From NCBI GenBank assembly GCA_019918135.1, contig WBZZ01001176.1:22501-62500 (forward strand): a stretch of 40,000 nucleotides of DNA, given 5' to 3'. Below the pieces are notes generated by a model. That model saw only the letters and a program-made list of their open reading frames with translations. It searched no databases and had not been told where the DNA came from. The translations under genes and the position numbers were made by a program. Positions 29,200 to 37,868 of this stretch are shown here, piece by piece. The stretch is from Paulinella micropora. Lineage: Eukaryota > Cercozoa > Imbricatea > Euglyphida > Paulinellidae. Within the stretch, counting starts at the first letter, position 1, and the number at the start of each line of letters is the position of its first letter.

Positions 29200-30687
29200 A
29201 TGCCAACTCAGCACGGCGGAGAACTAGATTTTAGCAAGACTGACTACATCAGTGCTTCTTATCGTTTGAATAAGCTAGCCCCTCGTGAGGGTTCTGGAAC
29301 ATTTGAAGTCAGCACTGCTGGTGGACAAGAACGAAGCTTTGACCTTATTAGCCGACCTTTTAATCTCGCTCGGTCTTATTTGAGTTTTACTTATACTATG
29401 AGAGCGGCTGGTGCCAACACTTATTCAAGAATTTTTATGGACTGCCTTTCGCAAATTAGCCAGATACAACTTCAGACCCGTAGCGGTGTTTATCTGTGCG
29501 ACGTTAACAACCTTAGACAAGTGACTAAGATGTTGTGGAAACCAGAAATGAGTCTTCAAGATTTTTTGGACCTTCCTAACCATGGTGATGCCAGTGGATA
29601 TGGATGTATGCTCCAAAAGTGTAATGCTAACGGTTTGATTAACATTAGTGCTACTGAAGCTATTAGAACTGCCTTTCGTGCGGCGGTTGATGGTAATAAC
29701 GATGTTGCCGCCTCTACTCAGAACCTGTTGCGAGAGCCCGCGATTGCCGCTCGCCGTCACGATGATGCTGCTTTGACTACTGGCGTTGGAGCACTGTCCG
29801 CCGTAAATGTTAATTACAACGAGGCGAAGTATCTTGTTGGAAGTGGAGCGAATGCCGCTTTGGCTATTAATGTTAAAATTCCTTTGGGTATGATTATTAA
29901 CACTATTTTCGCACTTGATAAGACTATTATGTTTCCAGAGATTTTGACTATGCGCATTGTGTGGAGCGCCACTGATAGAACTGGTTATACAGTGACTAAT
30001 GGTGCTGCTACTGCTATTAGCACTGCCTATCTTGCCGCACTAAATGCTACAATGCCTATGGCTGTATCTGCCGACGTCACCAATCTCGCCTTGTTTCTTG
30101 CTGTTGAAACGAACCCCGATGTCATTCAATCAATCCAGCAGAAGATTGCTAGCCCTGAAGGTATGAGCTTCAATATTGATTATCCCTATGTTTATAAGAA
30201 TACGACAGCAGCAAGCACAAGTCAAAACATTATTATGCGATTTGACAGAGGCCACGGTCGCCGTTTGAAGAAGATTTATCACTCTGTTTTTAACACCGAA
30301 GAAAGGAAGAACACAGCTTATGACCACGATAACCGTGCCGCCGCTAAGGTTGTCAATTTTTACACTACTCTGGACGGTTCCCGCCAGCAAGAATTCAACA
30401 TTGACTGTGCTGCTGAAGAAGACTATATGTATCTGAAACCAAAGATTGAGGGTTCGGCTTTGTTGAATAACGATGTGTATAAATACAACTGGTTCTGGGC
30501 TGATGCTTGGGATAATACCCGTCCGCTATATAGCAAGGATCAAAATGAAATCAGTGGTTTAAGCCTTGATACTGAGCGACGATGGGAGTTTATTGCGACC
30601 ACCGCGAATGCTGCCTTCAACCACTACACCGTGGCAATCACTCAGCGGGAGGTTCAGGTTAAGGCGAATATGATAACGATCTCATAG
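29200..30687 (+). CDS. Probable major capsid protein
   Basis: 495 residues from the ATG at 29200. A start at the upstream in-frame GTG would run through the leader hairpin and is not shared by A. The N-terminus is MPTQHGGELDFSKTDYISAS with a Gly-Gly at 6-7. It is rich in beta-type segments and contains SQISQIQLQTRSGVYL and IRMFDR-like IIMRFDRGHGRR. Length, position right after the penton and high conservation fit a double jelly-roll MCP. No direct fold motif can be proved by eye. Its codon choice (many GCC, CTT, GTT) differs from its neighbours, as expected for a highly expressed virion protein. Confidence 0.8.
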   Translation: MPTQHGGELDFSKTDYISASYRLNKLAPREGSGTFEVSTAGGQERSFDLISRPFNLARSYLSFTYTMRAAGANTYSRIFMDCLSQISQIQLQTRSGVYLCDVNNLRQVTKMLWKPEMSLQDFLDLPNHGDASGYGCMLQKCNANGLINISATEAIRTAFRAAVDGNNDVAASTQNLLREPAIAARRHDDAALTTGVGALSAVNVNYNEAKYLVGSGANAALAINVKIPLGMIINTIFALDKTIMFPEILTMRIVWSATDRTGYTVTNGAATAISTAYLAALNATMPMAVSADVTNLALFLAVETNPDVIQSIQQKIASPEGMSFNIDYPYVYKNTTAASTSQNIIMRFDRGHGRRLKKIYHSVFNTEERKNTAYDHDNRAAAKVVNFYTTLDGSRQQEFNIDCAAEEDYMYLKPKIEGSALLNNDVYKYNWFWADAWDNTRPLYSKDQNEISGLSLDTERRWEFIATTANAAFNHYTVAITQREVQVKANMITIS

Positions 30688-30720
30688 GGGTCTTCGCCCC
30701 CTATAACCCCCTCAGCGGAA
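30688..30720 (+). terminator. GC-rich palindrome after the MCP gene
   Basis: GGGGTCTTCGCCCC followed by TATAACCCCCTCAGCGG, directly after the TAG stop. Confidence 0.5.
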
Positions 30721-30756
30721 GTAATATTTAAAATTTTTAATTTATTTTTTTGTTAA

Positions 30757-30820
30757 TATAGGAACTCTAACAAAACATTTTTTGAGGTTGTAGGAGGTTT
30801 TTTGTAAAAAAAGCTCCTAC
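30757..30820 (+). promoter_or_regulatory. TATAGGAAC promoter motif and leader hairpin of the virion gene
   Basis: TATAGGAAC at 30757-30765. The stem is GTAGGAG (30790-30796) with CTCCTAC (30814-30820), loop with T6 and A7 runs. The ATG follows one base later at 30822. Two of the seven pairs differ from the MCP hairpin, each change being matched on the other side. Confidence 0.78.
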
Positions 30821-30821
30821 G

Positions 30822-32075
30822 ATGACCACTCACCAAAGAAATTTGATAGCACAAAATCCCGACGGCGACTTCGTAAATGTTAAAGTCGGGTATGACGGAC
30901 ACGTTGAAACTAATAATATGAAAACCGCCTTTGGTGAAGCATTAACCAGTTCATTAACACCAGTATTACAGGAAATCTTTCCATACACCATTAATACACG
31001 GATATGGACGAAAACAGAAACGAAGGCGACAGTAGCATTTAATGCGAATATGGCTGAATTGAAAACAACCGCAGATGCTACTGCCGATGCCATTATGGTA
31101 AGCAAAAAAAGAATTAAATACAGAACTGGGATGGGAGTTATGTGTCGCTTCACTGCCTTATGGAATACTGATGAAGCCAAGGACTACTATTCATTTATTG
31201 GTATTGGTGATAGCGTATTAGATAATGGTTTCTATTTTTACAAGACCAAAAATGACGGTATGAATATTCTCCATACCAAAGCAGGAGTGCCTACCTTGGT
31301 TTCACAAGCGGGCTGGAATGACCCGTGTAATGGAACAGGAGATATGCCATTACTGGATTGGACGAAGGGAAATGTATTTCAAATTCAGTTCCAATATTTG
31401 GGCTTCGGCGCTATTAAGTTTTCAATTGAGAACCCCACGACTGGAGCATTCCAACAAGTCCATATGATTAAGTATGCGAATGCTAACACGGGTGTCAGTC
31501 TGCGAAATACTACTCTCCCGTTTGTGGCACGAATATTTAATAATGGTGGAACTGGAATATAAATATTAAAAACAGCTAGTTGTAGTATGTTTATTGAGGG
31601 CTCCAACACTATTAATACAAGCATATCGAACGAAGCGGAAGGAGATGAAAAGGCGAGCACCACGGAAAGCCCAATTCTCAGCATAAAAAATAAAACAACT
31701 TTTGATGGTGGTGCGACAAATTATTCAATTGTTTACCCAACTCTCGTGAGCATATCAAACGAAGACAACAAAGTTAATATAGTGCGAATTGTAAAAACGA
31801 CTGGTGCCCTTACGGCGGAGAACTTTGCTGATATTGATGCCAAAACTTCAATCGTATCAAAGGACACCGCTGCGACGGCTATCGGTGGTGCTACTATAAC
31901 AGACGTAATTCTAAAACTTTATGTTAATGCTACTTCTAGCCAACTTATTGATCTGCGAACTTACGATGTTCAACTATCTCCCGGCGAAAATCTAACATTT
32001 TTACAAAAGTCTGTATCAACTGTCGCAAATGGAGGAAATGTGAGTGTTATAGTTAATTTTTTAGAAGACCAATAG
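30822..32075 (+). pseudogene. Virion structural protein split by a single TAA (31560-31562)
   Basis: One frame from the ATG at 30822 to 32075 with one in-phase TAA. The first part, 246 residues, has NLIAQNPDGDFVNVKVGYDG and MKTAFGEALTSSLTPVLQ, a pattern I recall from structural proteins of phages and algal viruses (weak memory). The second part could start at ATG 31587 and ends VSVIVNFLEDQ. Element A has CAA (Gln) at the stop position, so this is a C-to-T nonsense change. Either the gene is newly inactivated, the stop is read through, or two proteins are made. It follows MCP and is probably part of the particle. Confidence 0.75.
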
Positions 32076-32106
32076 CAGGGGCAAGCCCCTACAACCCCTT
32101 CGCGGA
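32076..32106 (+). terminator. GC-rich palindrome after the virion gene
   Basis: AGGGGCAAGCCCCT followed by ACAACCCCTTCGCGG. Its complement carries GGGGTTGTAGGGGC, also found at 24674 and 33219. Confidence 0.55.
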
Positions 32107-32127
32107 AGCAAAAAAAATACAAAGACT

Positions 32128-32403
32128 TTACAAATACTTTTTCAATTCGTCTTTATTACTACACCACGGCTGACGGACCAACCATTCAATATATGGCTTA
32201 TCAATCTTCGCAATGTCTTCTATTTTTTTGCCCTTGTATTTCCCAAAATGAAAAGTGTCTTTTGGTTGAGCATTTCTCTTTTCTTCAATTGCTTTGATTT
32301 CGTCGTGGATTACCTTTTGGACATCTTCCAACGAAAAGGATTTTTTTTCTCCTTCAATGGAAAGTTTTTGGAACTTCTCGCACAGTTTTGTTAGGGTGGT
32401 CAT
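32128..32403 (-). CDS. ExoX C-terminal-like small protein
   Basis: 91 residues: an N-terminal helical part (MTTLTKLCEKFQKLSIEG) followed by FHFGKYKGKKIEDIAKIDKPYIEWLVRQ, the FGKYKG-type motif of the exodeoxyribonuclease X C-terminal/DUF3820-like family. It lacks any nuclease domain, so it probably binds DNA or another protein. Its close homologue in A (39601-39888) occupies the same place after the virion gene. The leader has CTATATACACC on the minus strand, and it diverges from the lipase gene. Confidence 0.8.
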   Translation of the reverse strand: MTTLTKLCEKFQKLSIEGEKKSFSLEDVQKVIHDEIKAIEEKRNAQPKDTFHFGKYKGKKIEDIAKIDKPYIEWLVRQPWCSNKDELKKYL

Positions 32404-32478
32404 AGTAGGGTGTATATAGTTGGCAGTATAAAAAATAAAAAATTAAATAATTAATATAGGAACCAAAACCGTGGAGGT

Positions 32479-33159
32479 ATGAGTGAGTGGATAAAGTTTG
32501 TAATGGCTTACTCCGCTAAACACGGTATAAGCTACAAGGAGGCATTGAAAAAGGCGGGTAAAGAATACAAACGACAAAAAGGCGGAAATGCTGAGTTGTC
32601 TGAGGATGTTTATTCGCCCTCGTCTGAACGAAATGGGGCTGACGGATGGAAGCCTGTCGCCAGCAAAGAAAAATCAACAGTGTATGAAAAAGATGGCAAA
32701 GCTATAGTAGCATTTAGGGGTAGTGCGGATAAGCGAGACCTGCTAACCGATGTCGCATTGGTAAAGGGAGTGTTAAAAAGAACGCCGAGATATAAAGAAG
32801 AGCAGAAGCTAGTTAATGAAGTCATAAAGAAATATGGTAAGGATAATGTAGAGCTTACGGGGCATAGCCTTGGCGGTACGATAGCAAAAGACTTAAGCCG
32901 CCAGACGGGTGTGAGGGCAACAACATACAATAAAGGCAGTAGCACGAAAGATCTCATTGAAGGAGTGATTGACCGAGTAGCTGTTAGAGTAAATCCGAAA
33001 GGGAAGCGGGCGAAGACCGCGAAGCTAACGACGAACTACCGAACTAAGTACGACCCCGTATCGTTAATGGGTGCTACGGCTGTAAATACTAAGTTAGTCA
33101 AACCAAAAAAAGGAATTCATACAATCAGGAGCTTCAAAGGTAAAGGCAAAAAAATATAA
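32479..33159 (+). CDS. Class 3 lipase-like protein
   Basis: 226 residues. The nucleophile is Ser130 in GHSLGG. Asp192 in YDPVSLMG and His214 in GIHTIRSF complete a plausible triad. The AFRGS motif at 79-83 is the usual oxyanion-side strand of class 3 lipases. Residues 1-36 form a separate head (WIKFVMAYSAKHGISYKEAL) ending QKGG, like virion proteins with a protease site. The TATAGGAACC promoter at 32455-32464 is shared with capsid genes, which suggests late expression. Likely a virion lipase or phospholipase that opens host membranes at entry (inference). Confidence 0.85.
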   Translation: MSEWIKFVMAYSAKHGISYKEALKKAGKEYKRQKGGNAELSEDVYSPSSERNGADGWKPVASKEKSTVYEKDGKAIVAFRGSADKRDLLTDVALVKGVLKRTPRYKEEQKLVNEVIKKYGKDNVELTGHSLGGTIAKDLSRQTGVRATTYNKGSSTKDLIEGVIDRVAVRVNPKGKRAKTAKLTTNYRTKYDPVSLMGATAVNTKLVKPKKGIHTIRSFKGKGKKI

Positions 33160-33186
33160 CTATAAAGTTTTTATTGCTTTTTCATT

Positions 33187-33240
33187 AGAAAGGGGAAACC
33201 CCTTTCAAACCCCCTTGGGGTTGTAGGGGCTTGCCCCTAC
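33187..33240. terminator. GC-rich hairpins between convergent lipase and polymerase genes
   Basis: AAAGGGGAAACCCCTTT then CCCCCTTGGGG and GTAGGGGCTTGCCCCTAC. They lie exactly between the two stop codons, so they could serve both strands. Confidence 0.6.
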
Positions 33241-33242
33241 AT

Positions 33243-36200
33243 TTAGTATCCAAACGGTCTTGTTTCAATCGCATTATCAACAATACCAATAATATTTCTT
33301 TTAGTGTAAGTAAAGCTGAATATTTTTTCTAAGTATTCGCTCGTTATTTTTTTCTGTTGTTTGTCTCTTGTTATCTTGCTGTTCTCTACAATAACTACTT
33401 TACCAGATTTTTCAATTCGTTTAGCAATCAATTTTTCTTCCTGAGTCTTAAGCAACTCTAACAATTCATTCTTGCCGTTCTCAATAAGGTCGTCGTTTTT
33501 AATTCCAAGTCCGCAACTGATGACACTTAACATATTTGGTAAATTTAATGATTTATTGTTTTCATAATTCATACTAAAGCCTTTGACTTTCATACTTGCT
33601 TTCCCGTTATCTAAGACATAGCCATAACACTTTGGTCCGCCTCCGATAAAGGTCATAATCTTTGCTCCGTGTAGTTCGTCCGTCCATTCGCCTAACAACT
33701 TACCAGTTTTCACATCTGTTTCGCCTTTCGTTAAGTCTGTCGTGTATATAACACTGTCCGTATCGTGGTATAGAATTCGGTTCCCTAGTTTGTCCATCAT
33801 ATCATATAGTCTAATCCTCGCGTGGCAAGTCGTAAATAGAGCAACTACAATATTTGTTTTCACGGGGTCGCTTACCGCATCTTGTTTAAGGTCATAGCTC
33901 GCTTCTATTATTTTGTCGTTAATAATGTTTATGTTTATGTTATCGACTGACTTGTCGCTCATTAACTTGTATAAGGTATCTTTGTCTTTTATCATTTTGT
34001 TCTGAGTTTTGTTTTGCTTTTCGCCAAACTTACCCCACAGGCTATTCAAGCACAACTTAGCAACCGCTCGCCTTCCAGGGTTTTCTTCTATTTTGTTTTC
34101 GTCCATCTTAATTCCCATCTTGATTTCCATACTGTCAATGTAGTTTCTTTTTTGTTCCTGTGTAATACATCCATCAGGATATCCGCTTGACTCTTGTTTA
34201 ACCTTTAAGAAAGTTTTTATGTAATCTTTGAAAAGGCTACTGCTCTGCTCCTTCCAGTGCCATACCTCATATACCTTAATTAGCTTGTAGCCTTTGTCTA
34301 AGGCCTTGTCGATTTCAGGAGTTGCCCAAGTGCCAGTTATTGCTCGCTCGTTATCAGAGTGCTTACATTCGGATTTCTGTTCAGTCATTCCGCACTTGTC
34401 GCATAAGTAATACATAAGCTTTCCTCTATCCGCCTTTGGTAAAACGGGGTGTAGTAATTTTCTAGGCGGCAGCATCTTAACCTTAGCCACTCCGAAATAT
34501 TCTCTGTTTATGATTTTGTTTTTCATAGACAGTCGGTCGTCGTCGTTGTTCGGTCTAATGATTTCGTGGTGCCCGCTAGGGTAAAGGTCGTAAAACATAA
34601 CAGTCGGATACAGAGAGCATATGTCAACGTATTTCGCGTATTCGTTGTCGTGTCGTGATTTCCAATACAATGTTAGAGCATCCGTTCTACCTCCAAACAT
34701 TGCTTCTCGCGGGTTCAGTCCTTCTTGTTCGGTAATTCGTTCATTAGTATCTTCCGCTAGGCTTTCACTCGTTTTCATTAATCTCCATTCACATTCCCAG
34801 ATAATTACTAGTTTGCTGACTTGTTTGCTTAGTTCTTTTTCTCGTCTCATTGTTGCCTTGTATAGTTCGCCCATCGTCTTGTTCTTCTTAGTATTGATTG
34901 TATTACCATTAAAGCACTTTGGACATCCGTGCCAGAGACATCCGTGAAATTCATAAGCGGTTTTAGTCTTTTCGTCCCAACCATCTACGTAAATAGTCGA
35001 GTCGCCAATACGAAACATTTTTTCACCACCATTGAATGCGTGTTTGATATCCGTTTGGTCTAACCTGCTTCTGTAAGCTATCCATTCAACACAAGCCCGA
35101 GAGGTAATCCTGTTTTGCTTTTCAGCCTTCAACACAGCAATTGAATTCTCTGGCATAAACTTAGCCCGATACAAAGCCATAACACAACTCGCAATAGTTG
35201 TATATTGAAACGGGTCAATACCGAATTCTAGAAACTGCTTTCTAAAATCCATACAACCCCTTCTCAGAATGTCAACATCGCTATGACAGTATTCCGCGAT
35301 TTCCTTCCGCATGTCAAATGTGTTGTTTCTTTGGCTTTCATACCATTCTAAGAATTCCGCTCTTTTCTTATCTTTCATCGTGTCGTAGCCGTAGTGCTTC
35401 TTATGAGGCATCACACCAACATAGTTTTTATTCTTATCCGTATTGAAGAAGTGAGGGAAGAAACCTTTTTTAAGTTCGTTCAATCCGAATGTCTTTGGAA
35501 AATCAGCCAACGGCATCGTAAGGAAACTGAGACTATCAATGAAACGGTATTTCTTCAAAGTCATCATCATTATCTTACCGCCTTGATAAATGACGAATGG
35601 CGCCTGTCCGTTATCCACTAACCACTTAAGAATAAACTGACAGTCATAACCGCGACTGTTATGAGCAATGAATGTAAAGCCGTTGTGCTTAGATTCAAAA
35701 GCCCACTTACAGAAATCATCAATGTTCTTATGAATGACTGGTGGCTCCTTCTCATCGAAATACTGGCTTTCCGCATGATTGACAATGTGTTCGCCTGTGT
35801 CCTGTGTCGCTTCAAAGTCAAAGAATATGTATTTCTCTGAAAAAGGTAGTATGTCTTTCTTCACTATTTCACATTGGTGTTCAAGTGGTTTTAGTTCCTT
35901 ACAATTACGGCATTTCGCATAACCGCATTTGTGCTCATCTTTCCTTCTGTAATTAAGACCGCACGAAAGACATTTTGCTTTGATATCGCAGTTCGTCCTC
36001 TTGTGATTATTAAAACAGACTGTGTTTGGAAACTTTCTATTACACGAATAGCAATCAGTCCAATTGCTTCTATCGTTAATACCCTTACAGTCTTTGGTTT
36101 CGCAGATATTACAAGTGGATTCGCAGGCGTGCCTTTCCATATAGCCCCTTAAACATAACTCACAGAAATTCTTTTTACTTACCATAGACTTCATATTGGT

Positions 36201-37262
36201 TATCGCGTCATAGTGGTTCTCTGTCTTAAGTATGTAAAGGTTCGTAAGTCGTTTGCCTGCCTCATCAAGTAAATCTGTCTTATAAACTATCTTATCAGGG
36301 AATTCAACAATAACGAGATTGTATTTAATGTGGCTAGCAAAAGTTTTAATTTCAGGAATACCGCAAACATCCTGAATGACTTTCGCTTCTTCGTGTAGTT
36401 TCAAAGCCATCTCCTCCTGTATCTTTCGCCCCATCCTTATTACTTTGAATTTTTCGTGTTTTTCTTTTTTTGATTTTACTACAACAATTGCTCTGGCCAA
36501 GCATATGTTGTCTGTATTATTAATTTGAATTACTCCTTTCTTTTTATATACATCCAACTTATTAATTACCTGAAGCCTGGTCCCTCCCGTCGGCATTTCA
36601 ACAGATTTCAAAACGAACCTGAACTTATCCATATTGGTTCCATTTTCGTCTGTATAAAGGCTTTCATTGCTTTGAAATAATGCTGACAATCTTTCTAAAA
36701 CATCACTGACAGAAATCTCGTTAATCCTTTTCAAACCCGTAGATACAGCGCCATAGTAATCTACAAACTTGATACTTAGACTTACCATACTGCCTTGTCT
36801 CTGTCTTTTGATAAAGTCATTCAGTATTATCTCAATGAAACGTAGAATATCATTCATACTAAAAGAAGTGAAGTTGCCAGTAAGCCTAACCCAATACTGG
36901 CTTTCATTAACACCAAGCACGTGCTTCTTTCTATCAACATGATTGATTTCGTAGTTAGCATACCGCATCAGGTCTTTTACCTTTTCTTTTCTTTCTCTCA
37001 CTTTCGCTTCGAACACTTTCCCTTCCAAAATAGGTAAGGGCGGTGCTACTGGAATAGGATGATACTCAAAGTAAACAGCGCCTCTTACTCGGTTCAAGTA
37101 ATTCTGGGCCGTTGTTGTATCAACCTTATACTTTCTTTTATACCCCTCAGGTATTATGTAAAGCACATCTTGACCCCTGACCCTTTTGATTTCATAATTA
37201 ATGTTTTGTTCCCTAAATCTGTCCAACCTATACTGAATACCGTTATAAGTGTGTGTCTCCAT
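33243..37262 (-). CDS. polB: Protein-primed family B DNA polymerase
   Basis: 1339 residues, intact. 1-360: N-terminal region of unknown fold, possibly supplying the terminal protein. 365-465: a Cys/His-rich zinc region with many CxxC pairs. Exonuclease: FFDFEA (Asp482, Glu484), HNSRGYD (Asn535, Asp540), YCHSDVD (Tyr658, Asp662). EFHGCLWHGCPKCF (772-784) is a motif I associate with Maverick polymerases. Polymerase: DICSLYP (Asp880), KLCLNSLWGKFG (Lys1069), YHDTDS (Asp1167, Asp1169). Replicates the linear element from its TIRs by protein priming. The minus-strand promoter TATATATAGACAC near 37363 is shared with the zinc-finger genes. Confidence 0.95.
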   Translation of the reverse strand: METHTYNGIQYRLDRFREQNINYEIKRVRGQDVLYIIPEGYKRKYKVDTTTAQNYLNRVRGAVYFEYHPIPVAPPLPILEGKVFEAKVRERKEKVKDLMRYANYEINHVDRKKHVLGVNESQYWVRLTGNFTSFSMNDILRFIEIILNDFIKRQRQGSMVSLSIKFVDYYGAVSTGLKRINEISVSDVLERLSALFQSNESLYTDENGTNMDKFRFVLKSVEMPTGGTRLQVINKLDVYKKKGVIQINNTDNICLARAIVVVKSKKEKHEKFKVIRMGRKIQEEMALKLHEEAKVIQDVCGIPEIKTFASHIKYNLVIVEFPDKIVYKTDLLDEAGKRLTNLYILKTENHYDAITNMKSMVSKKNFCELCLRGYMERHACESTCNICETKDCKGINDRSNWTDCYSCNRKFPNTVCFNNHKRTNCDIKAKCLSCGLNYRRKDEHKCGYAKCRNCKELKPLEHQCEIVKKDILPFSEKYIFFDFEATQDTGEHIVNHAESQYFDEKEPPVIHKNIDDFCKWAFESKHNGFTFIAHNSRGYDCQFILKWLVDNGQAPFVIYQGGKIMMMTLKKYRFIDSLSFLTMPLADFPKTFGLNELKKGFFPHFFNTDKNKNYVGVMPHKKHYGYDTMKDKKRAEFLEWYESQRNNTFDMRKEIAEYCHSDVDILRRGCMDFRKQFLEFGIDPFQYTTIASCVMALYRAKFMPENSIAVLKAEKQNRITSRACVEWIAYRSRLDQTDIKHAFNGGEKMFRIGDSTIYVDGWDEKTKTAYEFHGCLWHGCPKCFNGNTINTKKNKTMGELYKATMRREKELSKQVSKLVIIWECEWRLMKTSESLAEDTNERITEQEGLNPREAMFGGRTDALTLYWKSRHDNEYAKYVDICSLYPTVMFYDLYPSGHHEIIRPNNDDDRLSMKNKIINREYFGVAKVKMLPPRKLLHPVLPKADRGKLMYYLCDKCGMTEQKSECKHSDNERAITGTWATPEIDKALDKGYKLIKVYEVWHWKEQSSSLFKDYIKTFLKVKQESSGYPDGCITQEQKRNYIDSMEIKMGIKMDENKIEENPGRRAVAKLCLNSLWGKFGEKQNKTQNKMIKDKDTLYKLMSDKSVDNININIINDKIIEASYDLKQDAVSDPVKTNIVVALFTTCHARIRLYDMMDKLGNRILYHDTDSVIYTTDLTKGETDVKTGKLLGEWTDELHGAKIMTFIGGGPKCYGYVLDNGKASMKVKGFSMNYENNKSLNLPNMLSVISCGLGIKNDDLIENGKNELLELLKTQEEKLIAKRIEKSGKVVIVENSKITRDKQQKKITSEYLEKIFSFTYTKRNIIGIVDNAIETRPFGY

Positions 37263-37350
37263 CGTATATATTGGTTAACAATTTTTTTTTTGAAAATTAA
37301 ATAATTATCTCAATCGTCTGCCCCCGCCGTGGTCCGCTGTGTGCCTCCGT

Positions 37351-37396
37351 GTCTATATATACGGGGGGCCCTGTGTTTAGATGGAAATTAGGGCGG
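37351..37396 (-). promoter_or_regulatory. Promoter cassette upstream of polymerase, copy 1
   Basis: TATATATA flanked by a G-rich run, CTGTGT, AGATG and AATTAGGGC. The same string of blocks recurs at 37793-37838, upstream of the zinc-finger gene 37488-37778. The gene between the copies and its promoter were probably duplicated together. Confidence 0.6.
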
Positions 37397-37487
37397 GGCG
37401 GGCGGTGCTGGCCGGGCTGGCGGGGCTGGCGGTGCGGTCTGGGCTTCTCTTTCTCTTTTTTCTCTTTTCAACCATTCTATTACACCT

Positions 37488-37778
37488 TCACCTTTTTTTT
37501 GCTGATTTAGAGTTAAGATTTTTCCAAAGCCCAGAATAGATTTCATCGCTAGTAATAATAAATGTTTCAATACCTGATTTTTTAAAATCTTCTACCATTT
37601 TTTCCTCTTTTTGCTTTTCATCATTTTTTCGTTTATTAACATCAATGATATTCTTTTGAATATATTCTTTTTCCCATTCAATAAAGTCTTTGTGTTTTTT
37701 TGTTTGTAAATGTCTTCGTATTCCCGAGACATTAATTATGGAACCGCAATCGCATTCAAATTTTGTAGTCTCTGCCAT
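37488..37778 (-). CDS. Small zinc-finger protein 1
   Basis: 96 residues. One finger near the start: CDCGSIINVSGIRRHLQTKKH, Cys-x-Cys, 11 residues, His-x5-His. A charged helix follows. The frame ends KSAKKR. A second frame beginning within the gene continues to 37388 with a charged stretch and a Pro/Ala tail, so the original C-terminus could have been longer before a frameshift. One of three tandem paralogues. Probably nucleic-acid binding, perhaps a regulator. Confidence 0.72.
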   Translation of the reverse strand: MAETTKFECDCGSIINVSGIRRHLQTKKHKDFIEWEKEYIQKNIIDVNKRKNDEKQKEEKMVEDFKKSGIETFIITSDEIYSGLWKNLNSKSAKKR

Positions 37779-37792
37779 TGTCCGCCCGCTTG

Positions 37793-37838
37793 TGTCCTAT
37801 ATATAGGGGGCTCGCCTGTGTATAGATGATAATTAGGG
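37793..37838 (-). promoter_or_regulatory. Promoter cassette upstream of zinc-finger gene, copy 2
   Basis: CTATATATAGGGGG then CCTGTGT, AGATG, AATTAGGGC. On the minus strand it reads TATATAGGACACA toward the ATG at 37778. Confidence 0.6.
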
Positions 37839-37868
37839 CTGAAATGGGCAGAAAAAATATTATCATCA

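Noticed and set aside
31560..31562. Alternative genetic code with TAA as Gln
   Set aside because: The other genes end at TAA, TAG and TGA at the lengths expected from their homologues, so the standard code holds.
33243..37262. Open frames opposite the polymerase, fibre and other long genes
   Set aside because: They are antisense shadows with no family resemblance and no conservation between A and B.
37388..37570. Separate gene ending in a Pro/Ala tail
   Set aside because: Its start lies inside zinc-finger gene 1 in another frame. It is better seen as a possible frameshifted C-terminus or GC-rich spacer.
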